Numbered from the stretch's first letter, positions 45,646 through 53,730 are shown. The stretch: DNA of 64,000 bases from Hymenobacter elongatus (GCF_004745955.1 NZ_SRLD01000005.1:62001-126000), one strand, 5' to 3'. Notes: generated from the letters alone by a model not told the origin. Made by a program: numbers and translations.

Positions 45646-46296
45646 CTACTGCTGCTTGCCGCACTCGGCGCAGAAGCGCTGGTTGGGCTTCATCGTGGCC
45701 CCACAATCAGAGCAGAACCTTTCCTTGGGCTGAGCCGCACCGTTGGGAGTGCCGCACTCGGGGCAGAATTTCTTGTTGGCGTCGAGTGTGGTCTGGCAGT
45801 TTTTGCACTGCACGATGCTGCCCCGGTTCACGAAGTCCAGCTCCTTGGTGTAGTCCTGGGCGCGGGTTTTGGTCTGTATCTGCTCCCGGGCGGCCTGGGC
45901 TTGTTGCGAGGCCAGCTCCTCGTGCTCGTCGGGGGCACAGTCTTCGCAGAGGCCGGCCTTGCCGTTCCAGCACACGTCGGGGCACACCCAATGGCCGCAG
46001 CGGGTACATTGCTTGAAGTGCTTTTTGCCTTCGAGCACGGCGGTTTCCAGGGCTTCGTCGTGGGCCTTACCGCCCACGGCGCGCTGCATCTGGTAGGCCG
46101 CGTTGCCGGCATCGTGAAACATGCCGCCAAACAAGCTACCCGCCGCGTTGAGCAGGCTGGTGGCCATGCCCATGGTGTTGGTCTGGAACCGCGACATATG
46201 GCCGTTGCGGCACTTATCGCAGTAAAATTTGAACTGAAAGCCTTTGTCCGTGGACAGGTCGTCGTGGTTGGCAACAAACTGAATAAGGTTGCTCAT
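45646..46296 (-). CDS. Zinc-ribbon protein with four or more Cys clusters
   Basis: 216 residues. Cys pairs occur at FYCDKCRNG, QCTRCGHWVCPDVC, LCEDCAPDE, QCKNCQTTLD with FCPECGTP, and FCSDCGAT with FCAECGKQQ. The last two pairs are classical zinc ribbons (CxxC-14-CxxC), and the third ends the protein. The middle is a helical linker rich in Ala and Gln. No membrane segment or signal, so it is cytoplasmic; many such proteins are adaptors with no known role. Upstream, a hairpin and the left end of the 3.1-kb unit lie beyond the start. Confidence 0.8.
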   Translation of the reverse strand: MSNLIQFVANHDDLSTDKGFQFKFYCDKCRNGHMSRFQTNTMGMATSLLNAAGSLFGGMFHDAGNAAYQMQRAVGGKAHDEALETAVLEGKKHFKQCTRCGHWVCPDVCWNGKAGLCEDCAPDEHEELASQQAQAAREQIQTKTRAQDYTKELDFVNRGSIVQCKNCQTTLDANKKFCPECGTPNGAAQPKERFCSDCGATMKPNQRFCAECGKQQ

Positions 46297-46365
46297 AGCT
46301 GGAAAGGTCGAATGATTGGCGGCTTAAAAGTAGCATATCTACATAGTGAAGTTATGGTACTCATA

Positions 46366-46398
46366 AAAAACACCCGCCGGGAAGTCCAACGGGTGTTT
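46366..46398. terminator. Terminator-like hairpin
   Basis: AAAAACACCCG pairs with CGGGTGTTTTT around 12 nt. A and T runs at both sides allow use from either direction. Confidence 0.7.
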
Positions 46399-46663
46399 TT
46401 CATTGCTACAGGCGCCCGCCATGCTACGCGGTGCCCGGTGCCTGACGGCCCTGCTGATTTTAGATTGGCCTTGGTTAAAAGTTTGGCCCAAAAGTTACGT
46501 GGCTAAATCGCACACTTGATTAGGAGAATGGTACCTATCGGCACGTAAAATTACCGATAAGCGTTCGAAACACCCTTTTCTTTCTCCCTGGCAACGAGTA
46601 GGACGGTGCGGAGTTGTTACCTTCCCAGCACTACCCTTTCCCTCTCAGGTTCCGCCTTCGCCT

Positions 46664-47227
46664 ATGCACACGCTCCTCCAGCACATTGCGCAGTTTACCA
46701 CCCTTTCTCCGCAACTGGCCGAGGAGCTGCGCCAGCGCGCGCAACACCACTGCTTCGGCAAGAACGAACTGCTCCACACAGCCGACACCGTGTGCCGGCG
46801 CACGTACTGGATTCAGCAGGGACTCGTGCGCATCTACTTCAACAAGGACGGCAAAATCGTGACCGATGGCTTTGCGGCCGAAAACCAGTGGATGACCTCG
46901 GCCTACAGCTTTATGCGGGGCGTGCCAGACCCCTACGCCATTGCCGCCGTTGAGCCCACGCAGGCGTATTCCTTGTCGCTGGAGGACTTGCTGCACCTGT
47001 TTAACCAGTTTCACGAAATGGAACGCTTCGGGCGGGTCATCATGAGCGCACAGTTTCTTGAGCAGTCGGAACGCCTGAATTCGTTGCGCTTCACCTCGCC
47101 GGCCGAAAAGTACCAGCACTTCTGCACCCATTACCGGCCGATTCTGGCCCGCCTGCCGCTGGGCATGGTCGCCTCGTACCTGGGCATCACCCCGGAAACA
47201 CTCAGCCGGGTCCGCGCCAAGGGGTAA
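46664..47227 (+). CDS. Crp/Fnr-family transcription regulator
   Basis: 187 residues, typical for the short Bacteroidota Crp-like group. The cyclic-nucleotide-type barrel is at about 15-120 (HTADTVCRRTYWIQQGLVRI, then FNKDGKIVTDGFAAENQWMT), the dimer helix at about 125-150, and the C-terminal helix-turn-helix reads RLPLGMVASYLGITPETLSR. No Fnr-type Cys cluster. It is the first gene of the 3.1-kb unit, 110 nt before the Lnt-like gene, and may control it. The effector is unknown; such proteins often sense acidity or nitrosative stress. Confidence 0.88.
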   Translation: MHTLLQHIAQFTTLSPQLAEELRQRAQHHCFGKNELLHTADTVCRRTYWIQQGLVRIYFNKDGKIVTDGFAAENQWMTSAYSFMRGVPDPYAIAAVEPTQAYSLSLEDLLHLFNQFHEMERFGRVIMSAQFLEQSERLNSLRFTSPAEKYQHFCTHYRPILARLPLGMVASYLGITPETLSRVRAKG

Positions 47228-47338
47228 AGGGCCGCGGCCAAGAGCTGAGGGACCGGATGATCGAAAAACAGCGGTCCGCCCGGTATTTTTTGATTGTAAT
47301 CAAGTAGCGCCGGGAGGCGGGAGCCGCACCTTTGCCAG

Positions 47339-48844
47339 ATGCTTCCTCTCCGTTTCGCCGGGGGCCGCTGGTCGGCCTGGCCCCTTGTTCTTGTGCCGCT
47401 TGGCGCCCTCGAATACCTGCTGGGCGAGTACCCGGGCTGGGTGCTCATTGCCTGGGTGACGCCTATGCTCTGGCTGGTATTCTTCCAGCACCCCCGGCCT
47501 TGGGTGGCCTACGTGGTGGGAGTTCTGGGCCTCACGCTCGTGTACAGCACGCAGCACATAGTCAATATTTTAACGGGGCCGGCCTTTCACCTGACCAACC
47601 TCGTGTTTGCCGCTACCTACCTGCTTCCCTTTCTGCTGAGTCGGGCCCTGGCCTCCCGCGTGCCCCCGGCGGGCCGCTGGCTGCTGTTGCCCCTGGCGGC
47701 GGTCAGCGTCGAGTACGGCCTTGCCCTCGGCCCCAACGGCACGTGGGGCTCAGTGGGCTACTCGCAGGACAGCGTGTACCTCTTGCAACTGACGGCCTGG
47801 ACGGGCATTTATGGGGTCACCTTTCTGGTGTACGCCACGGCGGGCCTCCTGTTCGCGGCCCTTCGGCAACGGCGGGCGGGCCAGCGCGGCGTCCGGCCGG
47901 TTGGGCTGGCGCTAGGGCTGCTCGTCGTCTGCTTCGGTTTGGGGTGGCTGCGGGTGCAACAGCAAGTCCCGGCGCGGGCGGGGGTGCAGGTGCTGGGCCT
48001 CACGTTTCAGGACGCGCGCTCGTGGCCCTGGTTCCGGGAAGTGGTGTGGGACCAACACCTAACGTTGGGCCGCGACAGCGCGCTACTCCGGCAAAAAGCC
48101 GGGGCCGCGCACCGCTACTACCTGGCGCAGACGCAGCAGTACGCGCAGCGGTACCGGCCCCAGTGGGTCATTTGGCAGGAAGCGGCCCTGGTCGTCTACC
48201 GGCCCGACTATGCGGCCTTTGCCGCCCGCAATGCCCACTTTGCGGTAGCGAACGGGCTGTACCTGGGCGTGACGTATTTCCTGGTGGACCGGGGCTTCCC
48301 GGCCCGGCCCGGCACGAACCACCTGACCATCTTCTCTCCCCAAGGGGAGGTGGTCTACGACTACGTGAAGAACAAGCCGGTCAGCGGGATGGAACCGGCC
48401 GTGGCCGCGCAGCAACCGCCCACCGTCTTTCGGGTCGGACCCGTGGCCTACGCCGGGGCCATCTGCGCGGATTTCGATTACCCCGGCCTTATCCGGCAGG
48501 TCGGGGCGGCCGACATCGTGTTTGCCCCGGCGGCGGACTGGCCCGGCATTCGGGACCTGCACGCCCGCATGGCGGCGACACGGGCCGTCGAAAACGGCTT
48601 TGCGCTGTTTCGCATCACGGGCCAGGGCAAAAGCAGCCTGACGACGGCCTACGGGGAAGTGGTGCGCAGCCAGTACCACCTCGCCCCCGACGTAAAGGCC
48701 TTTGTGGCGACCGTGCCGGTGCAAAAGGTGTGGACCCCCTACCGGGCGTGGGGCGACGTGTTTGCCTGGCTTTGCCTGGGAAGCTTGCTCGGGTTAATCG
48801 TGGGAGGCGCTGGCTTCGCGCAAACCGCTTTTTGGCGGCCATAA
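47339..48844 (+). CDS. Lnt-like apolipoprotein N-acyltransferase / nitrilase-family membrane protein
   Basis: 501 residues. About six hydrophobic segments occupy residues 10-195 (YPGWVLIAWVTPMLWLVFFQ, TAWTGIYGVTFLVYATAGL). The carbon-nitrogen hydrolase domain follows at about 215-470 with the triad by position: Glu in WVIWQEAALV, Lys in YVKNKPVSGMEPA, and Cys in AYAGAICADFDYPGLIRQVG. The final membrane helix is WLCLGSLLGLIVGGAG. This is the Lnt layout, which adds the third acyl chain to lipoproteins, but it is divergent; it could act on another amine. It is within the mobile unit, not in the usual chromosomal place. Confidence 0.82.
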   Translation: MLPLRFAGGRWSAWPLVLVPLGALEYLLGEYPGWVLIAWVTPMLWLVFFQHPRPWVAYVVGVLGLTLVYSTQHIVNILTGPAFHLTNLVFAATYLLPFLLSRALASRVPPAGRWLLLPLAAVSVEYGLALGPNGTWGSVGYSQDSVYLLQLTAWTGIYGVTFLVYATAGLLFAALRQRRAGQRGVRPVGLALGLLVVCFGLGWLRVQQQVPARAGVQVLGLTFQDARSWPWFREVVWDQHLTLGRDSALLRQKAGAAHRYYLAQTQQYAQRYRPQWVIWQEAALVVYRPDYAAFAARNAHFAVANGLYLGVTYFLVDRGFPARPGTNHLTIFSPQGEVVYDYVKNKPVSGMEPAVAAQQPPTVFRVGPVAYAGAICADFDYPGLIRQVGAADIVFAPAADWPGIRDLHARMAATRAVENGFALFRITGQGKSSLTTAYGEVVRSQYHLAPDVKAFVATVPVQKVWTPYRAWGDVFAWLCLGSLLGLIVGGAGFAQTAFWRP

Positions 48845-48887
48845 TTTCGTCTCAACGCGCTGATACCAGGTTTTTTCCTGTGCTCCC

Positions 48888-49418
48888 ATGAATGAGTCAC
48901 CTTTGCTGAAAACCGTCGTTACGTACGGCCTGGTGCTGGGATGCTCCCTCTGTCTGTATACGACCTTGATGTGGCTGACCCGGTTGGATACGGTTTATCT
49001 GGCCACCGGTCAGTACCTGGACGTGGCGGTGGTCGCACTTCCTGTGGGGGTGCTGGCCGCCGCGATAAATCAGCAGCGTCGGCGGGCGTACCTGCCGGGG
49101 TGGCAGCGCGTGGGCCTGGCCCTGGGCGTGGCCATCGTGGCGGAATTAGTGTACCGGCCCTACTTGGCGCTTCATCACAACTGGCTGAACCCGGAGTGGT
49201 TTTCCTTTGTGCTGGCCCTTGAGCAGGCGGAGTTGCTGGCGGCTGGGCGGAGCGCGGCCGCCATTGCCGCCGAACTGGCCCGGCTCCAGGCGGCCCACGC
49301 CCGGCAGACGGGGGTGTTTTCGGGGTTCTGGATTTCGGCGGTGGTACTGCCCGCCCTCGTGGCCCTGCTAACGCTGCCTTTTCTGCGAAACCGACCGAAA
49401 GGAGTCGTGGAGCAATAA
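48888..49418 (+). CDS. DUF4199 membrane protein
   Basis: 176 residues with four predicted membrane segments: VVTYGLVLGCSLCLYTTLMW, VAVVALPVGVLAAAI, VGLALGVAIVAELVYRPYLA, and the final VVLPALVALLTLPFLR. The loop after the third holds YLALHHNWLNPEWFSF, and a helical stretch with AAGRSAAAIAAELARLQ precedes the last. It is the DUF4199 fold, common in Bacteroidota and of unknown function. It is the third gene of the 3.1-kb unit, 43 nt after the Lnt-like gene, so it is probably co-transcribed with it and with the Crp-like regulator. It may assist the acyltransferase in the inner membrane, which is a guess from position. Confidence 0.75.
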   Translation: MNESPLLKTVVTYGLVLGCSLCLYTTLMWLTRLDTVYLATGQYLDVAVVALPVGVLAAAINQQRRRAYLPGWQRVGLALGVAIVAELVYRPYLALHHNWLNPEWFSFVLALEQAELLAAGRSAAAIAAELARLQAAHARQTGVFSGFWISAVVLPALVALLTLPFLRNRPKGVVEQ

Positions 49419-49545
49419 GGCAGCCAACGGGCTAGTGACTCCGCCTGCCTTCCCCCTACTGCCGCCGCAGGATAGTATGTGGCGTAATTCGTCGGACCAC
49501 TATGAAGGATGCATGTAACATTGGGACCAAACTTTTAACCAAGGC

Positions 49546-50002
49546 TTAGATTCTACGCGCCATCCATGCGCACGATTTTGGCGTGAACGAGCCAAGCCCA
49601 GCCACCAGCTCCTGCTGGCTGGGCATCACGGCGTGGATATTCTTGTAGGCCATCGGCGCTTCATGCACGCCCCCACCCTGGAACACTACGCCATGATCCA
49701 GCAGGTATTGGCGCACCGCCGATTCGCTCAGCTCCTGCTTGGCCCGGGTCCGCGACATAAGCCGGCCGGCCCCGTGCGCCGTCGCGCTTAGAAGCTGTTG
49801 TTTGAGGTAGCGCAAAAATGGTCAGAGTAGAGACGCGACTCTTCGCGTCTCCGCACCCGCGCCGCAAGGCCGATTTCGTTCAATATAGAGACGCTAAGGG
49901 TCACGTCTCTACATCGTTCCAATGGTATTTTTGCTACCTCAAACAGCTTCTTAGTGAATCGGCCACGCCCCGGCCACGCACGATAAAACCGGGAACCGCA
50001 TT
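49546..50002 (-). pseudogene. rtcB: rtcB RNA ligase remnant (C-terminal part), split by a palindromic element
   Basis: The minus-strand frame 49546-49787 reads SATAHGAGRLMSRTRAKQEL, then HEAPMAYKNIHAVMPSQQEL to MARRI; this is the RtcB C-terminus, which includes the catalytic His of the HGAGR box. Across a 160-bp element (49791-49950), the preceding DNA reads RNAVPGFIVRGRGVADSL. Removing the element and one TTA restores ADSLSATAHGAGR in frame. Everything 5' of about 50002 is missing and replaced by the HDAC gene, so the gene was truncated before or after the insertion. RtcB joins RNA 2',3'-cyclic phosphate ends; this copy cannot work. Its stop lies on the 3.1-kb unit's 7-bp repeat. Confidence 0.85.
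49791..49950. repeat. Modular element, T2 ends with B core, inside rtcB with a TTA duplication
   Basis: GAAGCTGTTGTTTGAGGTAG (49791) is complemented by GCTACCTCAAACAGCTTC (to 49950); the left end has an extra TGT. The B core is 49827-49912. TTA flanks it at 49788-49790 and 49951-49953. 160 bp. Confidence 0.9.
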
Positions 50003-50023
50003 GCGTCGTTTCTTTGCCTTTCT

Positions 50024-50926
50024 ATGCCCTGCCTCGCCACCTCCGCCCGCTACACGCTCGACTTGCCCGCCGGCCACCGCTTTCCCATCGCCAAGTACGA
50101 GCTGATTCGGGAGCAGCTGCTGTGGCAGGGCATCGCGCCGCCCCACGATTTCTACGCCCCCGGCCTGTGTGCCGAGGAAGACGTGCTGCGCGTGCATACG
50201 CCGGAATATTGGTACAAAGTGCGCGACCTGCGCCTGTCGGCCGCCGAGGTGCGCCGCCTGGGCCTGCCGCAGAGCGAGCGGCTGGTGCTCCGGTCGTTGA
50301 GCAGCTCGGCAGGCACGGTGCAGTCGGCGCGGCGAGCGTTGCACGATGGCGTGGCGCTGAACCTGGCCGGGGGCACCCACCATGCCTTTGCCGACCGGGG
50401 CGAAGGGTTTTGCGTGCTCAACGACATTGCCATTGCCGCCGCCCACCTGCTCCACCACGGCCTGGCCCGGCAGGTGCTGGTCGTCGACCTCGACGTGCAC
50501 CAGGGCGACGGCACGGCCAGCATCTTTCGGCACGAACCCCGGGTGTTCACCTTCAGTATGCACGCCGGGGCGAATTATCCGCTGCGCAAGGAGCAGTCGG
50601 ACCGGGATATTGCGCTGCCGCTGGGCACCGAAGATGCCGCGTATCTGGGCCAGCTCACGGCTGTGCTACCCGCGCTGCTGGCACAGGTACAGCCCGACTT
50701 CGTGTTTTTCCAGGCCGGCGTCGATGTGCTGGCGACCGATAAGCTGGGCAAGCTGGCGCTGACGCAGGCCGGCTGCCGCGCGCGCGACGAATTTGTGCTC
50801 GGCCTATGCCGGCAGCACAGTTTGCCGGTGGCCGTGAGCATGGGCGGCGGCTACTCCGAGCGCATCGGCGACATCGTGGACGCACACTGCAACACGTTCC
50901 GGGTGGCGTATGAGCTGTTTGGGTGA
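50024..50926 (+). CDS. Histone-deacetylase-family hydrolase (HDAC/acetoin-utilisation type)
   Basis: 300 residues. The zinc ligands and catalytic residues are in place: Asp and His in LVVDLDVHQGDGTASIF, His-His in GGTHHAFADRGEGFCVLNDI, Asp in FFQAGVDVLATDKLGKL, and a Gly-rich loop in VSMGGGYSERIGDIVD. The family deacetylates lysines, acetylated polyamines or acetyl esters with a zinc ion; the bacterial substrate here is unknown. The start at 50024 gives the normal N-terminus (TLDLPAGHRFPIAKYELI). It shares its upstream region with the rtcB remnant on the other strand. Cytoplasmic. Confidence 0.92.
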   Translation: MPCLATSARYTLDLPAGHRFPIAKYELIREQLLWQGIAPPHDFYAPGLCAEEDVLRVHTPEYWYKVRDLRLSAAEVRRLGLPQSERLVLRSLSSSAGTVQSARRALHDGVALNLAGGTHHAFADRGEGFCVLNDIAIAAAHLLHHGLARQVLVVDLDVHQGDGTASIFRHEPRVFTFSMHAGANYPLRKEQSDRDIALPLGTEDAAYLGQLTAVLPALLAQVQPDFVFFQAGVDVLATDKLGKLALTQAGCRARDEFVLGLCRQHSLPVAVSMGGGYSERIGDIVDAHCNTFRVAYELFG

Positions 50927-50952
50927 GCCTATTCCCTAAAAAGTTCTGGCGG

Positions 50953-50960
50953 TACCTTTG
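50953..50960 (+). promoter_or_regulatory. -7 box TACCTTTG very close to the start
   Basis: A match to the TAnnTTTG consensus lies only 5 nt before the ATG at 50966. With the usual spacing, transcription would begin at or near the start codon, so the mRNA may be leaderless. Confidence 0.45.
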
Positions 50961-50965
50961 CGTGC

Positions 50966-51949
50966 ATGAACCTGCACAACCCCGCCACCGACCTGCCCGC
51001 CGCCAATTCGTTGCCCACGCCCGCGCCCACCCAGGCCGCCGGCACGCCGGCGCAGAAAGCATTTCGGCAGGCCATTCTCGATGTGGAGAACCTGCGGGAG
51101 CGGCTGGGGGAGCTGGAAGCCGGGCAGGCCGAAGCCCGACGGCGCTACTGGCAGCAGGTGGGGCCGCTGGCCCAAACGGTGGTGGCCGCCCGCCGCGCGC
51201 TGTTTGAGCCCCTGGAAGAAGCCCTGCTCCTGCCCTATTTCAGCCGCATCGAGCACCGCCAGATCGGGGAGCTCATCGTGGCCAATGCCCGGTCATTGCG
51301 CGACCGGTTTGGGGAAGACGTGGCCGATATTTTTCAGCGTCACGCGCCTGCTTCGCCACCGACCAGCGCGTTTTCGGCCCAAGATGAAGCGCCGCCGCAA
51401 GCGGATGGCGAACAGGGTGCGGAACCAGGAAAGCGCAAACCCAAAGGCCAAAAGGCGAAAGCGGCGCAGGCCCAGCGGGAGGAGGAGGAAAAGCTGCTCG
51501 GCAACACCAAAAACCTGTACCGCCAGCTGGCCCGCGCCAACCACCCCGACCTGGAGCGTGACCCGGCTCTGGCCCTGGAAAAAACAGCCCGCATGCAGCA
51601 AATCACGCGGGCATACGAAACCAACGACCTCTACACGCTGCTGCAGCTACTGGCCGAGCACGCGCCCGGCAGCGCCGACCACGAGTCGGAGGACTTGCTG
51701 GCTCGCTACACCCAGGCCCTGCGCAAGCAGCAGGACGAGCTGAAGCAGCGCATGAATGAGCTGAAGTATGGCACCACCAGCGCCTTTGCCGCCACCGGCA
51801 AAAAGCAGGAAGCCGAGCTACGCCAGGTAAAGCGCCAGCTACGGGCCGAGGTAGAGTACCTCCAGCAAGTGGGCCAGCTGCTGCAAGAGCCCGATGGGAT
51901 ACGTGAGGTACTACGCCAGCTAGCCGACGCGGGCCACGAGGCCATCTGA
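50966..51949 (+). CDS. J-domain-like protein with coiled coil
   Basis: 327 residues. A degenerate J domain is seen at about 180-230: LGNTKNLYRQLARANHPDLE contains HPD, followed by QQITRAYETNDLYTLLQL. The first 120 residues and the C-terminal third (LRKQQDELKQRMNELKYGTT) are coiled coil; a Pro/Ala/Gly linker and a Lys-rich stretch (KRKPKGQKAKAAQAQREEEE) separate them. J domains recruit DnaK-type chaperones; the HPD is intact but the domain is short. It follows the HDAC gene by 39 nt on the same strand. No other domains; function unknown. Confidence 0.7.
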   Translation: MNLHNPATDLPAANSLPTPAPTQAAGTPAQKAFRQAILDVENLRERLGELEAGQAEARRRYWQQVGPLAQTVVAARRALFEPLEEALLLPYFSRIEHRQIGELIVANARSLRDRFGEDVADIFQRHAPASPPTSAFSAQDEAPPQADGEQGAEPGKRKPKGQKAKAAQAQREEEEKLLGNTKNLYRQLARANHPDLERDPALALEKTARMQQITRAYETNDLYTLLQLLAEHAPGSADHESEDLLARYTQALRKQQDELKQRMNELKYGTTSAFAATGKKQEAELRQVKRQLRAEVEYLQQVGQLLQEPDGIREVLRQLADAGHEAI

Positions 51950-52133
51950 GCCGCCCGAAATACGGAAAACGGCCGTTGGCCTGAAGCCGTGTCTGGGTTT
52001 CAACGCAGAAGTCGATTCTCTCCTGCCGGGCTGATCAACTCATCTTAGTAGCCTGCTTTGCTGCTTGATGTGAATTCCTACACATCCTCCAAAGGCAGCT
52101 GAACGGCCAAAGACACAGAAACAGGCCGGCGCA

Positions 52134-52173
52134 CAAAAAAACACCCCAACGGGCCTTGTGGCCGGCTGGGGTG
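52134..52173 (-). terminator. Terminator of the monooxygenase gene
   Basis: On the minus strand CACCCCAGCCGGCC pairs with GGCCCGTTGGGGTG (mismatches in the middle), followed by TTTTTTT. Confidence 0.75.
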
Positions 52174-52199
52174 CGTAGTCGGGCGAGTCGCAGCGTGCG

Positions 52200-52499
52200 T
52201 TATGCGCCTTTGGAGGCCAGAATATCAACCATTTCGATAACCGGATCGGCTGACAACAGCTCGGCGGCATTGGCCATGAGGGCGGCGGCTACCTGTCCCC
52301 CGAGGTGGGCTTTGCGGCCGGCATCATCGGGGAAAGTGTCGAAAATGCCGAACGTGGATGGCCCCAGCTGGATACCGTACCAGGTGATGGTGGCGGGCTC
52401 ATCCTGGACGATGGGCAACCCGCTGCGCAGGAAATCGGCAACGGCCTGTTCTTTTCCGGGTTTGGCTTCCAGCCGCACCAGCAATCCTACTTTTACCAT
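52200..52499 (-). CDS. Antibiotic-biosynthesis-monooxygenase (ABM) domain protein
   Basis: 99 residues from the ATG at 52499 (MVKVGLLVRLEAKPGKEQAV). The ABM dimeric ferredoxin-like barrel is seen in LEAKPGKEQAVADFLRSGLP, then ITWYGIQLGPSTFGIFDTFP and GRKAHLGGQVAAALMANAAE. Members include quinol monooxygenases that act without cofactors and simple heme-degrading enzymes; which applies is unclear. The start chosen removes 20 codons that carry no fold. Cytoplasmic; single gene, with a terminator at 52134. Confidence 0.82.
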   Translation of the reverse strand: MVKVGLLVRLEAKPGKEQAVADFLRSGLPIVQDEPATITWYGIQLGPSTFGIFDTFPDDAGRKAHLGGQVAAALMANAAELLSADPVIEMVDILASKGA

Positions 52500-52626
52500 G
52501 ACACACGGGTTTGAGAGTGAGTATCTAATACTATTGTAGCTACGTAAGCCCAGCCGCAACCGGATTGTTTTTCGGGGCCGGCGAGTGGCAGCGGGCCCCC
52601 GGAGCTGCGTTGCAGTGCCCCGTGTG

Positions 52627-53505
52627 CTACTCCAGAAACGCCGCTATTTGCCGCAGCACGGCCGGGTCGCGCATGATGCGGTTGTGGCCCAGGCCATTGG
52701 TAGGCCGAAAATCGAGGCCGGGCCAGCTGCGGGCAACATCCTGGGCCTCACTGAAGGGAATCGTTTCGTCGGCGCGGTCGTGCAGCAGCAGCACGCGGCC
52801 GGCCCAGTCTTTCGGCCCGGCCTGCGTCAGGCTAAAGCTCTCTACCTGCCGGCCGCCCTGGGTTTCTACGTGCCGCAGCATACGCGTGGTCACCTTCGGG
52901 GGTAGCCGCAACAGCCCGGCGAAGCGCTGAAACACGGCCGGCGTGCTGCCCGGCACGCTCAGCAGCACCAGGCGCGGCAGCGTCGGCTGCCCCGCCTGGT
53001 GCTGCTGAGCGTGCTCCGTATTGAACCGTACGGGCAGACCCGCCGTGGCCGCCGCCCCAAACGAATGCGCCACCACGCCCCACACCGGCCCCACGGTATC
53101 GGCCACGAGCTGAATAGCAGTTCCAAACTCGGGCAGCGTTGTGCGCCGGCCCGCCGAAGCGCCATGCGCGGGCCCATCGAAAGCCACCACCCGGTACCCG
53201 GCCTTCCGTAAGGACTGCGCCAAAGCCCCCCAGAAGCTGGCGCGGTGTTCCCAGCCATGCACCAGCAAAATGGTCGGCGGCGCGGCGCTCTGGCTGGGCG
53301 CAGTCCATTCATAGGCCACCAAAGCGCCCGAGCCAAAGGGCAGCTCAAACCGCCGCGCCCCAGCCACTGCAGCTGCTTCCCACTGTTTCACCGGCAACCG
53401 CCGGGGCGTGGTAAATAGCCGCCAGGCAGCCCGAAAGGCCAATGTGGTTGATACGAGAGCCAGCAGACGCAGCTGCAAGCGAATTAGTTGCAAGGATGTG
53501 GGCAC
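52627..53505 (-). CDS. Alpha/beta hydrolase
   Basis: 292 residues. The nucleophile elbow is GVVAHSFGAAATAG (Ser), the acid lies in LLLHDRADETIPFSEA, and the His in TNGLGHNRIMRDPAVLRQIA. The oxyanion region is ILLVHGWEHRASFWGALAQS. An N-terminal stretch of about 35 residues (TSLQLIRLQLRLLALVSTTL) is hydrophobic and may anchor the protein in a membrane. The substrate, an ester or amide, is unknown. It is a single gene on the minus strand, with a 500-bp repeat-containing gap upstream. The triad is complete. Confidence 0.87.
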   Translation of the reverse strand: MPTSLQLIRLQLRLLALVSTTLAFRAAWRLFTTPRRLPVKQWEAAAVAGARRFELPFGSGALVAYEWTAPSQSAAPPTILLVHGWEHRASFWGALAQSLRKAGYRVVAFDGPAHGASAGRRTTLPEFGTAIQLVADTVGPVWGVVAHSFGAAATAGLPVRFNTEHAQQHQAGQPTLPRLVLLSVPGSTPAVFQRFAGLLRLPPKVTTRMLRHVETQGGRQVESFSLTQAGPKDWAGRVLLLHDRADETIPFSEAQDVARSWPGLDFRPTNGLGHNRIMRDPAVLRQIAAFLE

Positions 53506-53730
53506 TGGTAGAAGCTGAAGTGAGGAAGCAACAAAATGGCAGCAGCAACACCGCGGCCAGATTGTGTACTGCTATAGACGGACATATTGGGCGTTACCCT
53601 GTTTCATCCGGCCGCTGCTGGCCGAAGCATTTTACGGGCAATGATAGTAAGCCCTGGCCCAACCGGCCCGCCGTGACAATGCTCATACGGAAACAAGCAA
53701 GCCGAGTGGTGGCCCCAACTGCCAGGCTGC
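53506..53730. other. Gap upstream of the hydrolase
   Basis: No protein-like frame and no recognised element was seen in this stretch; the hydrolase promoter should lie at its left edge. Confidence 0.4.

Larger units (their letters stand above)
46460..49552. mobile_element. 3.1-kb transposase-less unit bounded by inverted repeats and a 7-bp direct repeat
   Basis: TTAGATT occurs at 46460-46466 and 49546-49552. Inside these, inverted ends face each other: the left end begins GGCCTTGGTTAAAAGTTTGG (46467-46486) and the right end is its complement (about 49528-49545), with further similarity inside over about 37 bp (CCCAA and GTTAC). Enclosed are three genes, a Crp-like regulator, an Lnt-like acyltransferase and a DUF4199 protein; no transposase is seen. 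The right edge lies exactly at the stop of the rtcB remnant. Mobility is inferred from the ends. Confidence 0.7.

Noticed and set aside
47332..48891. A 519-codon frame, one base out of phase with the Lnt-like gene
   Set aside because: The frame from 47339 has six membrane segments and the nitrilase triad; the other is Pro/Arg/Gly-rich shadow sequence.
46460..49552. A prophage or integrative element for the 3.1-kb unit
   Set aside because: It is too small, has no integrase or phage genes and has short inverted ends with a 7-bp repeat, which fits a transposon-like insertion.
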